A DNA stretch of 64,000 nucleotides from JAEMQF01 sp963791595 (GTDB lineage Bacteria; Pseudomonadota; Gammaproteobacteria; Burkholderiales; Burkholderiaceae_C). Positions 18,770 to 27,374 of the stretch are shown one piece after another (within the stretch, counting starts at the first letter, position 1; each line of letters opens with the position of its first letter). The notes under the pieces are model-generated. The model did no database searches. It saw only the letters and a list, made by a program, of their open reading frames with translations, and was not told the DNA's origin. Where the stretch lies: NCBI GenBank assembly GCA_963791595.1, contig CAWBTF010000009.1, forward strand, positions 135,257 to 199,256. Direction: 5' to 3'. A program made the translations under genes and the position numbers.

Positions 18770-19377
18770 GACTTCGCTCCTTGCTGTGCCAGCTTGGCCG
18801 CGGCGGCCGCTTTGGCGGCGTGTTCTTTCAGGATCTGCGTCTCCAGTTCCTCGACGTCGTGCAGGCGCTCGGGCCACTGGCCTTCACGCAGGCAGACGAC
18901 GCAGCGCAGCACCTCGGCAAAACCCTGAATGGCGATCAGCAGCGCGCCCACGCAGATCATCATCTTCAGCGGCCAGATCGGCATGCCCGCGGGGCTGTTC
19001 ACGCTGACTTCGCGAATGCGCAGCGACTCGATACCGTACGCCGAGCCCGCCACCACCAGGGCCAGGATGCCGGGGAAAAAGAAGATGACGTAGAGCAGCA
19101 GCTCCACTTTGGCCTGGGTCGGCTCCGACCACTTGCGGTAGAACATGTCGGCGCGCACATGGCCGCCGCGCGACAAGGTGTAGGCGCCGGCCATGTAGAA
19201 CACCCCACCGTACATCATGTAGCTCAGATCGAAGGCCCAGCTCGTCGGGTCGTTCAGCACGTAGCGCACGAACACTTCCCAGCAAGTGCCCAGGGTCAGG
19301 ATCACGATGCACCACGCGAACGCGTGGCCCACGGTTTTGCTGAGTTGGTCGATGGAATAGATCAGGCGGTTCACCAT
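18766..19377 (-). CDS. dctQ: TRAP transporter small permease DctQ
   Basis: 203 residues from ATG 19377 with four transmembrane segments; GTCWEVFVRYVLNDPTSWAF and YTLSRGGHVRADMFYRKWS are the conserved DctQ regions. The C-terminus carries a cytoplasmic Ala-rich tail (HAAKAAAAAKLAQQGAKS). It starts 76 bases below the receptor gene, with an intrinsic terminator between them, and overlaps dctM. Confidence 0.9.
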   Translation of the reverse strand: MVNRLIYSIDQLSKTVGHAFAWCIVILTLGTCWEVFVRYVLNDPTSWAFDLSYMMYGGVFYMAGAYTLSRGGHVRADMFYRKWSEPTQAKVELLLYVIFFFPGILALVVAGSAYGIESLRIREVSVNSPAGMPIWPLKMMICVGALLIAIQGFAEVLRCVVCLREGQWPERLHDVEELETQILKEHAAKAAAAAKLAQQGAKS

Positions 19378-19402
19378 GGACTTGCCCTGAACGAATGAGA
19401 AG

Positions 19403-19432
19403 AAAAAGGGGCGGGGTTCACGACCCGCCCCC
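19403..19432 (-). terminator. Intrinsic terminator between TRAP receptor and permease genes
   Basis: Read on the minus strand, an 8-bp perfect stem (CCCGCCCC at plus 19424-19431 pairing with GGGGCGGG at 19408-19415) with an 8-base loop is followed by TTTTT (plus 19403-19407). It sits after the receptor stop (19453) and before the dctQ start (19377) inside one operon, so it probably works as a leaky terminator that keeps receptor mRNA above permease mRNA, a common need for periplasmic binding proteins. Confidence 0.8.
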
Positions 19433-19452
19433 TGCCGACCTGTCCTGTGCGC

Positions 19453-20601
19453 TCAGGCAGTAGGCAGCTTGGTGTTGAACACGTGCTCGTAGCCGAGCGC
19501 GTAATCGGCTTCGTTAACGAACATGTAGTAGGCAACCCGCTTGGCCCAGGCCCGCTGCGACTCGACGACTCTCTTGAAGAAGGGATCTTCGTCCGACAGC
19601 CTCTTCGTCAGCACATCCCAGGCCTTGAGCTGCTCGACGAACACGCCCTTGGGGGTACGCAGCACGTTGACCTTGTGTTTGTCTTTCAGATCCTGCAGGT
19701 CGCGCGAGTAGTTGTCCATCGCGGTCCACCAGTTCGACGAACTGGCGGCCTCGGCGGAGTACTGGAGAATTGCCTGCAGGTCCTTCGGCAACGAGTTCCA
19801 CTTGTTCTTGTTGATCGTGATCTCGAAGAACTCCATGGCCTGGTGGTAGCTGCCCATCATGTAGTTCTTGATCACGTCCTGCGCGCCGAAACGCATGTCC
19901 GAGGTGGGGTTGTTGAACTCGAACGCGTCGATCACGCCTTTTTCCAGCGCCGGGATGATCTCGCCGCCCGGAAGCTGGGTGACCTTGGCGCCCATTTCCT
20001 GAAACAGGTCGGCCGCCAAGCCGACGGTGCGGTACTTCAGGCCCTTCAGTTCACTCGCATTGGTGATCGGTTTCTTGAACCAGCCCAGCGGTTGGGTCGG
20101 CATCGGCATGACGAAGAAGCCAACCACGTTGAGGTTCAGCTTGCCAAGCAGTTCGTTGTACAGCGCCAGACCGCCGCCACGATAAATCCACGCCAAGGTC
20201 TGCGGCGCGTCGCAGCCGTTGATCGGGCCCGAGCCGAACAGGGAAGCGACCTTGCTCTTGCCGTACCAGTACACCGGGACGGTATGCCCGGCGTCGAGCA
20301 CGCCCTTGGCCACAGCGTCCATCACTTCGAAGGGTTTGACGACCGCGCCTGCCACCAGGTAGTCGATGCGCAAGCGGCCACCGGCCATCTCGTTGACGCG
20401 TTTCACGTATTCCTCGGCCATCTCGTTGAAGATGTCCTTCGCGCCCCACGAGCCCTGCATCTTGATCACGATGGGTGACTGCGCGACTGAAATCATCGGC
20501 GTGGCCATGGCGGCCACACCGGCGGCGCCTGCCGCAGCGGAGCCGAGGAATTTGCGGCGCGCGGGTTGTGACCCGGCGGTAAGGGCGGTCGTATCGGTCA
20601 T
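19453..20601 (-). CDS. dctP: TRAP transporter solute-binding protein (TakP/FcbT-like)
   Basis: 382 residues with a twin-arginine leader (ARRKFLGSAAAGAAGVAA, cut near VAQS), so it is exported folded to the periplasm. Receptor landmarks: QGSWGAKDIFNEMAEEYVKR, the helix-strand ELKGLKYRTVGLAADLF containing the family's ligand-binding Arg, and GGEIIPALEKGVIDAFEFNN. It resembles receptors for alpha-keto acids or aromatic carboxylates. First gene of the operon dctP-dctQ-dctM-amidase-small protein; the 226 bases to the divergent metallo-hydrolase gene carry its promoter. Confidence 0.9.
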   Translation of the reverse strand: MTDTTALTAGSQPARRKFLGSAAAGAAGVAAMATPMISVAQSPIVIKMQGSWGAKDIFNEMAEEYVKRVNEMAGGRLRIDYLVAGAVVKPFEVMDAVAKGVLDAGHTVPVYWYGKSKVASLFGSGPINGCDAPQTLAWIYRGGGLALYNELLGKLNLNVVGFFVMPMPTQPLGWFKKPITNASELKGLKYRTVGLAADLFQEMGAKVTQLPGGEIIPALEKGVIDAFEFNNPTSDMRFGAQDVIKNYMMGSYHQAMEFFEITINKNKWNSLPKDLQAILQYSAEAASSSNWWTAMDNYSRDLQDLKDKHKVNVLRTPKGVFVEQLKAWDVLTKRLSDEDPFFKRVVESQRAWAKRVAYYMFVNEADYALGYEHVFNTKLPTA

Positions 20602-20827
20602 TGGAAGAGTCTCCTTGAAGCCACTGTGGCAACTGGGCCGGTGAACGGTGTCGACCGTTCGCTAGCAAGAACTGACGCGCGAACCCACAGGCGAAACGCA
20701 CGTCTCCATCAGGGGTGCACCATAACAAAACCGCCCAGCCTCGCCCCTGGGAGTAACCCGCGCCCGTTGCGGCACGTGGCGCCGCGCGGCGCCACGCGCC
20801 GCGACAGCCTGCCTTACAGTGGGCTTC

Positions 20828-21772
20828 ATGGCACTCGTGCACGCCGGCCTGAAGGGCCTGACGATTCTGGAACGCGGCTGGCTGTCGTCGAACAATGTCC
20901 TGCTGCAAGGCAGTGGCGAAGACGCCACGTTGGTCGACACCGGTCACAGCCTGCACGCGGCGCAGACGGTGGCGCTGGTGCGCCATGCGTTGCACCGGGC
21001 CGGGCCGCCGCGGCGCCTGGTGCGCTTGCTCAACACCCACCTGCACTCCGACCACTGTGGCGGCAACGCGTCGCTGCAGCGCGAATTCGGCGCCGAGCTG
21101 GTGATTCCGCCGGGCCTGTGGCAGGCGGTTCAGGCGTGGGACGAGCAGGCGCTGGGCTACGCGAGCATCGGCCAGCGTTGCGAGCGATTCGTGGCGCAGG
21201 GGCAGATTCGCCCCGGCCAGTCGCTTCAAATCGGCGCGCGGCGCTGGGAGGTGCTCGCGGCTGCCGGGCACGATCCGGACTCGGTGATCCTGTTCGACGC
21301 ACAGGAAGGCGTGCTGATCTCGGCCGATGCGCTGTGGGAAAACGGCTACGGCATCGTGTTCCCCGAGCTCGCCGGCGAACCCGGGTTCGACGACGTGCAG
21401 CGCACGCTCGACTTGATCGAATCGCTGCCGGTCAGCCTGGTGATCCCGGGCCACGGCGCGCCGTTCGGCGACTGCCCCGGCGCGCTGCGGCGCGCGCAGT
21501 CGCTGCTCGCGAAACAGCGCGCCGACCCGCGCCACCACTCGCGCCACGCCGTCAAGGTGCTGATCAAGTACCACCTGATGGAGGAACGTCGGCAAGCCTG
21601 GGACGAGCTCGACGCGTGGGTCAGCGCGCGGCCGACGTTCGTTCGCATTTTCGAGGAACAGGAAGCCGCCGCCGGCGCATCGATGCGTGGCTGGTGCGAA
21701 ACCCTGGTGCACGAGCTGGTCGCGCGCGGTGTGTTGGCGGTTCGCGATGGCGTCGTGCATGACCTCGCTTGA
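20828..21772 (+). CDS. MBL-fold metallo-hydrolase
   Basis: 314 residues from ATG 20828 (an in-frame GTG lies 9 bases upstream). The zinc-binding motif THLHSDHCGGN is complete (H-x-H-x-D-H), followed by AAGHDPDS (next His) and VIPGHGAPFGDC (last His), so two metals should bind. The fold is used by glyoxalase II, lactonases and related hydrolases; the C-terminal 85 residues (KVLIKYHLMEERRQAWDEL onward) form the helical cap seen in glyoxalase-II-like hydrolases. Substrate not predictable. It is divergent from the TRAP operon and upstream of ravA. Confidence 0.85.
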   Translation: MALVHAGLKGLTILERGWLSSNNVLLQGSGEDATLVDTGHSLHAAQTVALVRHALHRAGPPRRLVRLLNTHLHSDHCGGNASLQREFGAELVIPPGLWQAVQAWDEQALGYASIGQRCERFVAQGQIRPGQSLQIGARRWEVLAAAGHDPDSVILFDAQEGVLISADALWENGYGIVFPELAGEPGFDDVQRTLDLIESLPVSLVIPGHGAPFGDCPGALRRAQSLLAKQRADPRHHSRHAVKVLIKYHLMEERRQAWDELDAWVSARPTFVRIFEEQEAAAGASMRGWCETLVHELVARGVLAVRDGVVHDLA

Positions 21773-21859
21773 CGCAGCGGCGCGTCGGCGGACGCGAACG
21801 TTGAACCAGCGCCGGCGGCGACTTCCCCTGACCGAGAGCCGAGCGCGACAATCTGCACC

Positions 21860-23251
21860 ATGACGCCATCGACGCCCGATCAACCCGACCCGCAGCGCCT
21901 GCGCGCGCTGATCGCCTCGCTCGAAGCGGGCCTGCTCGAACGCGGCGCCGCGGTGCGCCTGGTGCTGCTCGCGGCGCTGGCCGGGGAGCATGTGCTGCTG
22001 ATCGGCCCGCCCGGCACCGCGAAGAGCGAACTCGCGCGGCGCCTGCACCGGGCGTTCGACGGTGCGCGCTACTTTGAGCGCCTGCTGACGCGCTTTTCGA
22101 CGCCTGAAGAGTTGTTCGGCCCGCTGTCGCTGAAGGCGCTCGAAGACGACCGCTACGAGCGCCTGACCGACGGCTACCTGCCCACCGCGAGCATCGCTTT
22201 TCTGGACGAAGTGTTCAAGGCGAACTCGGCGATCCTGAACGCGCTCTTGACCTTGCTCAATGAGCGCGAATTCGACAACGGCGCCGGGCGCACGCGCACG
22301 CCGCTGATCAGCGTGATCGGCGCGAGCAACGAGGTGCCGCTCGAAGAAGCGTTGATGGCGTTTTACGACCGGTTCCTGATCCGGGTTCCGGTCGGGCCGG
22401 TGAGCGACGCGGCGTTTTCGCAGTTGCTCGAACTCGGTTCGGCGCCACCATTGAGCGCACCGCGCCTGACACGGGCCGAGCTGAGCGCATGGCTCGTGCA
22501 GCGCGACAGCGTGGCGCTGCCTGCAGACGTGACCGGCCACCTGCACGCGCTGCGCGAGCACCTGAAGAGCGCGCAGATGGCCACGTCGGACCGGCGCTGG
22601 CGCCAGCTCATCGGCCTGCTGCGCACGGCGGCGTTCACGCAGGGGCGCGAGCGCATCGAGCCGCTCGACCTCTGGCTCATGCCCTATGCGCTGGCGCCGC
22701 AGCCGGCGCAGGTGGCGGGGCTGCGCCAATGGTTCATCGAGCATGTCGCGCAGGCCGCGCCGCAGGACGCGCTCTGGCTGACGCGCGCGGTCGAGGCGTT
22801 CGAAAAGCAGTTGGAGATCGAAGCGCGGGCACAGGCCGAAGATGGCCAGGACACGGCCGGTAAGCTGGCGCTGGCGCGCTCCATCGGCGGCGCCCAGGAC
22901 AATGAGATGACGCGCCTGATGTCGGAGCAGTTGGAGGCGCATCTGCACAGGCGCTACAGCCGCGTCCACATTGAGGCCAGGGTTGCGCAGGTGGATGCCA
23001 TCGCGGCCGGTGCGGCCGAGCACCGGCACGCATTGGGCGTGCAAGCCCAGCGGCTGCGCGACGCGCTGCACGGACAACTCTGGCTGCCGCCCGAGCTGAC
23101 CGACGAGCTCATCGCCGGGTCGAACCTGACGCTGGCCCGGCTCGACGCGCTGCTCGAGCGCTTGCATACGGCACGGCGCGGCTTCGGCGAGTTGCCGTTG
23201 GATGCGCAGGCCGAGGGCACCGCGCCCGAGCCGATCACAGTGGCTGCCTGA
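21860..23251 (+). CDS. ravA: MoxR-type AAA ATPase RavA
   Basis: 463 residues from ATG 21860. Walker A GPPGTAKSELARRL (residues about 51-64), Walker B IAFLDEVFKANSAILNAL, sensor 1 GASNEVPLEEALMAFYDRF, all intact. The strand FSTPEELFGPLS and the C-terminal extension (VHIEARVAQVDAIA and following helices) fit the RavA subgroup rather than generic MoxR. RavA is a hexameric chaperone-like ATPase that acts with the VWA protein ViaA on respiratory and Fe-S complexes. viaA follows 78 bases downstream. Slightly shorter than the roughly 500-aa E. coli protein. Confidence 0.85.
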   Translation: MTPSTPDQPDPQRLRALIASLEAGLLERGAAVRLVLLAALAGEHVLLIGPPGTAKSELARRLHRAFDGARYFERLLTRFSTPEELFGPLSLKALEDDRYERLTDGYLPTASIAFLDEVFKANSAILNALLTLLNEREFDNGAGRTRTPLISVIGASNEVPLEEALMAFYDRFLIRVPVGPVSDAAFSQLLELGSAPPLSAPRLTRAELSAWLVQRDSVALPADVTGHLHALREHLKSAQMATSDRRWRQLIGLLRTAAFTQGRERIEPLDLWLMPYALAPQPAQVAGLRQWFIEHVAQAAPQDALWLTRAVEAFEKQLEIEARAQAEDGQDTAGKLALARSIGGAQDNEMTRLMSEQLEAHLHRRYSRVHIEARVAQVDAIAAGAAEHRHALGVQAQRLRDALHGQLWLPPELTDELIAGSNLTLARLDALLERLHTARRGFGELPLDAQAEGTAPEPITVAA

Positions 23252-23329
23252 CAGCCCGGCCCTCGCCCAAGCCGAGACTCCAGCCGCTGATTCACCGACC
23301 CGGCCGCGCCGCATTCGCCAGCCGCATCG

Positions 23330-24817
23330 ATGCGCGACCTCGACACACCGTATCACCAACTCGAAGCGCTGCCGCGCGAGCTGTGGCTCGGCGGCATGGT
23401 GTGTTCGGCCGGTGCCACCGCGTCGCGGCTGGCGCATCTGCGCGCCTGGTTGGCGGCGCTGCGCGAAGGCCGCTTGCCCGACGCGCAATGTGACTTCGGC
23501 GACGCCGCCGCGCTGTGCCCGATGCGCGAGGCGATCGGTGAACTCGGCCTGCCCGAACTGTGCCGCGCCGCGCCCACGCTCGCGCTGCAAGTGCTGCGCA
23601 CGCTGCTGTGGCACCTGGACCGCATCGTCGACCTGCAGCCGCCATTGGATCGGGCGGCAGCGATCGCCGCGGCAGCGACCGCGTTTCGCGCCGAATGGTC
23701 CGAGCAACAGGCCGATTGGGAACAGCTGCTCGCCCTGTTGCAAACCCTGGGCGACGTGGCGGCGCTGAGCCACGATCAGCTGCGCGGCTTGCTGCGCTCG
23801 CGCGAATGGCGCGAGGCGCAGCGCATCGCGGCGTTGTTGACGCACTTGCAGCCGTTGGCCGAGTTGATCCGGCGCCTGGGCCGCACCGAACATCACCCGA
23901 GTTCCCCGCCCGCGGCGACCACGCGCGCGGTGCCGGAGCGCATCGAGATGCCGCAACGCGAACGCGAAACGCGCCTGCCCGACGCGCCCGGCGAGCTGAA
24001 GGGGATACGCCACTCCGACCGCATCGAACGGCTGCTCGGCAGCGAGGCGGCGCAGATCCGGCACCCGGTGCTGCACAAGCTGTGGCGCGCGCGCCTCGCG
24101 GAAAGCCGCTTGCTCACTTATGAGAGCGAAGCGGTGCTGCTGGAACGCGTGCCCGACCCCGACGCGCCGGCGCCGCGCGCTGCACAGGACACGCCGCAAG
24201 CGCTCGAACACGGGCCGATGATCCTGTGCGTCGACACCTCGGGCTCGATGCGCGGCGCGCCGGAGAACATCGCCAAGGCGGCGGTGCTGGAGGCGCTGCG
24301 CACGGCGCACTGCGAGCGCCGCGGCTGCAAGCTGATCGCGTTCGGCGGGCCGGGCGAATTGCTGGAACGCGACCTGGTCACGTCGCACGACGGAAGTGAC
24401 GGGCTTGGCGGCCTGAACGCGCTGCTCGAACTGATGGGCCAGGGTTTCGACGGTGGCACCGACGTGCAGACGCCGATCGAACGCGCGATCGAACTCGTGC
24501 ACAAGCAAGCCTGGCGCAGCGCCGACCTGCTGATCGTCAGCGACGGCGAATTCGGCTGCACCGGCGCGACCCTTGCGCGGCTCGACGCGGCGCGGCAGGA
24601 ACTGGGCCTGCGCGTGCAGGGCATCCTCGTCGGCGACCGCGAGACGATGGGCCTGCTGGAGGTCTGCGACGGAATCTTCTGGCTGCGCGACTGGCGCCGT
24701 TTCGAGGGCGAGACGCCGCAGCGCGAAGGATTTGTGCCGGTGCACACGGCGAGCCTGACCGCCTTGTACTTCCCCAACGCCTTGAGCCCACGCGCGGCTC
24801 GCCACGTGCAGCGCTGA
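23330..24817 (+). CDS. viaA: VWA-domain partner of RavA (ViaA-like)
   Basis: 495 residues from ATG 23330. The N-terminal half is helical; a von Willebrand A domain starts near residue 295 with the complete MIDAS motif CVDTSGSMRG, then GGTDVQTPIERAIELV (the MIDAS Thr) and LLIVSDGEFG (the MIDAS Asp). ViaA binds and stimulates RavA. Gene order ravA-viaA on one strand supports the assignment. No signal peptide, so it is cytoplasmic. Confidence 0.82.
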   Translation: MRDLDTPYHQLEALPRELWLGGMVCSAGATASRLAHLRAWLAALREGRLPDAQCDFGDAAALCPMREAIGELGLPELCRAAPTLALQVLRTLLWHLDRIVDLQPPLDRAAAIAAAATAFRAEWSEQQADWEQLLALLQTLGDVAALSHDQLRGLLRSREWREAQRIAALLTHLQPLAELIRRLGRTEHHPSSPPAATTRAVPERIEMPQRERETRLPDAPGELKGIRHSDRIERLLGSEAAQIRHPVLHKLWRARLAESRLLTYESEAVLLERVPDPDAPAPRAAQDTPQALEHGPMILCVDTSGSMRGAPENIAKAAVLEALRTAHCERRGCKLIAFGGPGELLERDLVTSHDGSDGLGGLNALLELMGQGFDGGTDVQTPIERAIELVHKQAWRSADLLIVSDGEFGCTGATLARLDAARQELGLRVQGILVGDRETMGLLEVCDGIFWLRDWRRFEGETPQREGFVPVHTASLTALYFPNALSPRAARHVQR

Positions 24818-25050
24818 CGCGCTGGGCCTGACGCGGAGCGCGCGCCGGCCCCACCTGCCTCGCCCGCCGCTCTGGGTTTCTCGGGTGCGTGCGCCGGCAT
24901 TCCACTCTGTCGCGTGATTGCGCAGCCTGTCCCTGCCGGCCTGCGGCGCGTCGCGAGGCGGTTCCCAGTAAAGCGGCCAGACCGTACAGTCCGGCCCATT
25001 GCTGCGGTTGTCGTTTCACGCAGCGCCCGTTTCAAAGTCACCGGCTCCTC

Positions 25051-26473
25051 ATGTCCACTGCATCACCCGCCCCATCGTCGCGCTGGAACCACCTGACCGC
25101 CGCGCTCGCGCGTGGCTTCCATGCCTATGCGAACTGGCTCGTCGCGATCAGCTGGAAGCGCTTCATCGTGCTGTCGATCCTGCTGCTGATCGTCACGGGG
25201 ATCCTGAGCGAACTGCCACCGTTCAGCTGGACGATCAGCCAATCCGTGAGCGAGCCGCCGCACACCGTGACGATCGAGCGCTCGTCGCGCTCGGGCGACA
25301 AGCCGGCGCCCAAGGGCGAAGGCGCGAAGTCGAAGGGCGGCGGCGACGTGGACGTCGACATCAGCATCGGCCGCGACGGCGTGCGCATCACCCATGGGCG
25401 CGCGAAGAAGGCCGAGGCGACGGCGAGCGCTGCGGCCGCGGCATCGTCGCCGGCCGAGCGCCTGGAGGCCGCGAAGGCCGCCGCTTCGGCGGCGCTGGAA
25501 GACATCCACATCAAGCTGCCGCCCGGGCCCGTGGCCGACGCGGTGAAAGGGGCGATCGACGAAGCGCGTCGCGAAATCGACGCCGCGATCGAAGAGGCGC
25601 GCCAGGAGGCCGAAGACGCGGTGGTGGCCGGCGAAGCCGGCAAGGCGAGCGGCGAACACGTGGTCGTGAAGCGCCCGCGCGTGCGCAAGGTCAGCCTGGG
25701 CGACTTTCTGCCCAACCTCGCGATGCTGTGGGTCGTCGCATCGATCATGATCAAGATCACCTACAAGGGGCGCATCCAGGCCGAAGTGAAGGCGGCGCAG
25801 GCGACCGAGACCGCGGAGTCCGAGTCGCTGAAGCGGCAGGTCGCCGAGGCGCGCATGGCGGCGCTGCAAGCTCAGGTCGAGCCGCACTTCCTGTTCAATA
25901 CGCTGGCGTCGATCGACCACTTGATCGAGACCGACCCGCCGCGCGCCTCGACGATGCAGAAGAACCTGATCACCTACCTGCGCGCCACGCTGCACAAGAT
26001 GCGCGAGAGCACCACCACGCTCGGCCGCGAGGCCGACTTGATCACCGCGTACCTGGAAATCCTGAAAGTGCGCATGGAAGAGCGCTTGAGCGTGAAGATC
26101 GACGTGCCCATCGGGTCTGCGCTCGGCGAGCTTTCCGCCGATGATGCTGCAGTCGCTGGTGGAAAACGCCATCAAGCATGGGCTGGAGCCGAGCAGCGAA
26201 CCCGCGAGCCTGAGCGTGCATGCGGAAGTCAACGATGGCGAGCTGCGCGTGTCGGTGGCCGACACGGGCGTGGGATTCGATGCGAACAACCGCGCGACGC
26301 GCGGCACCGGTCTCGGACTGGCGAACATCCGCGAGCGGCTCGAGTTGCTGTACGGCAGCGCCGGGCGCCTGGAGGTCGAAGCCAATCAACCCCGGGGCAC
26401 GCGCGTGACGCTGACCATTCCCTACGTGGCGATGGCGCCGCGCACCGAGCCAGCCGCTACGATGGCAGCATGA
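25051..26473 (+). CDS. LytS/AlgZ-type sensor histidine kinase, one frame change
   Basis: ATG 25051. A first membrane helix (about residues 29-50), a roughly 170-residue extracytoplasmic segment rich in Ala, Glu and Arg with predicted amphipathic helices, and a second helix (PNLAMLWVVASIMIKITY) precede the kinase. His_kinase motif AQVEPHFLFNTLASIDHL is followed by the ATPase part: VENAIKHGLEP (N box), VADTGVGFD and GTGLGLANIRERL (G boxes). The last part is one base out of frame: an extra base near 26116 separates VKIDVPIG from LRSASFPPMMLQSLVENA. Its stop overlaps the response-regulator start by 4 bases. If the extra base is real the kinase loses its ATPase domain; given intact neighbours, a sequence error is plausible. 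Confidence 0.8.
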
Positions 26474-27330
26474 GCATGGCCCCGCCCCTGCGCTGCGTGA
26501 TCGCCGACGATGAGCGCCTGATGCGCGAGCAGCTGCGCGCGCGGCTCGCGGAGGTGTGGCCGGAGCTGGAAATCGTCGGCGAAGCAAAGAACGGCATGGA
26601 AGCGGTGCAGTTCACCGAGGCACAGCATCCGGACCTGGTGTTTCTCGACATCCGCATGCCGGGCATGACGGGCGTCGAAGCGGCTCGGAAGATCGCGCAA
26701 CTGCCCACCGACGACGAATGCGCCGACGCCTGGCCAGGCTGCGAGATCGTCTTCATCACGGCGTACGACCAGTACGCCGTCGAGGCGTTCGAACAGGGCG
26801 TGGTCGACTATGTGCTCAAGCCCGCGCAGCGCGAGCGGCTCGCCGTGACGGTGGAGCGCATTCGCAAGCGCTTGGCGCAGCGTGCTGCGGGCACGGCGGG
26901 CGAAGGCAGCGCGGCATCGGCGAGCGCGGACGCGGCGCCGTCCGGCCAGTCGATGCAGAAGTTGCTGCAAAACCTGAGTGCGAAGCTCGATCCGAATTCG
27001 GCGCCACGCCTGCGCTGGGTGCAGGCGACGGTGGGCCAGACGATTCAGATGATCCCGGTGGAAGACGTGCTGTTCTTCATCTCCGACGAGAAGTACACGC
27101 GCGTCCAGACCGCGACGCTGGAAGCGCTGATCCGCAAACCGATCAAGGAGCTGGTGGAAGAACTCGACGCCGACCTGTTCTGGCAGATCCACCGCTCCAC
27201 CCTCGTGAACACGCGCGCGATCGCCGGCATCGGCCGCGACGCGCGTGGCCGCCAGCTGGTGAGCGTGAAGGGCCACACGGAAAAGCTCGAAGTGAGCCGC
27301 AGTTTCAGCGGCTTGTTCAAGGGCATGTAG
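26470..27330 (+). CDS. LytTR-family response regulator
   Basis: 286 residues from ATG 26470 inside the kinase stop. Receiver domain: acidic pocket D13/D14 (CVIADDERL), phospho-acceptor D60 (VFLDIRMPGM), Thr/Ala and Lys at VFITAYDQYA and DYVLKPAQ. An Ala/Ser-rich linker leads to a LytTR DNA-binding domain from about residue 180: VEDVLFFISDEKYTRVQT and FWQIHRSTLVNTRAI are its characteristic strands. Such regulators (AlgR, LytR) bind direct repeats upstream of target promoters. Complete and intact; partner is the adjacent kinase. Confidence 0.92.
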   Translation: MSMAPPLRCVIADDERLMREQLRARLAEVWPELEIVGEAKNGMEAVQFTEAQHPDLVFLDIRMPGMTGVEAARKIAQLPTDDECADAWPGCEIVFITAYDQYAVEAFEQGVVDYVLKPAQRERLAVTVERIRKRLAQRAAGTAGEGSAASASADAAPSGQSMQKLLQNLSAKLDPNSAPRLRWVQATVGQTIQMIPVEDVLFFISDEKYTRVQTATLEALIRKPIKELVEELDADLFWQIHRSTLVNTRAIAGIGRDARGRQLVSVKGHTEKLEVSRSFSGLFKGM

Positions 27331-27374
27331 CGCCAGGGTCGGCGCGCCCTGCGCGCTCGCCGCGGGCCGAAGCG

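Noticed and set aside
20051..24805. A very long open frame on the minus strand opposite the metallo-hydrolase, ravA and viaA genes
   Set aside because: Composition is Arg/Gln/His/Ala-rich with no motif; it mirrors three plus-strand genes with clear domains. Long antisense frames are expected at this GC content.
21860..24817. RavA/ViaA as a defence-type MoxR-VWA system
   Set aside because: The pair fits the housekeeping RavA-ViaA type; no additional effector or membrane genes of a MoxR-VWA defence locus are adjacent.
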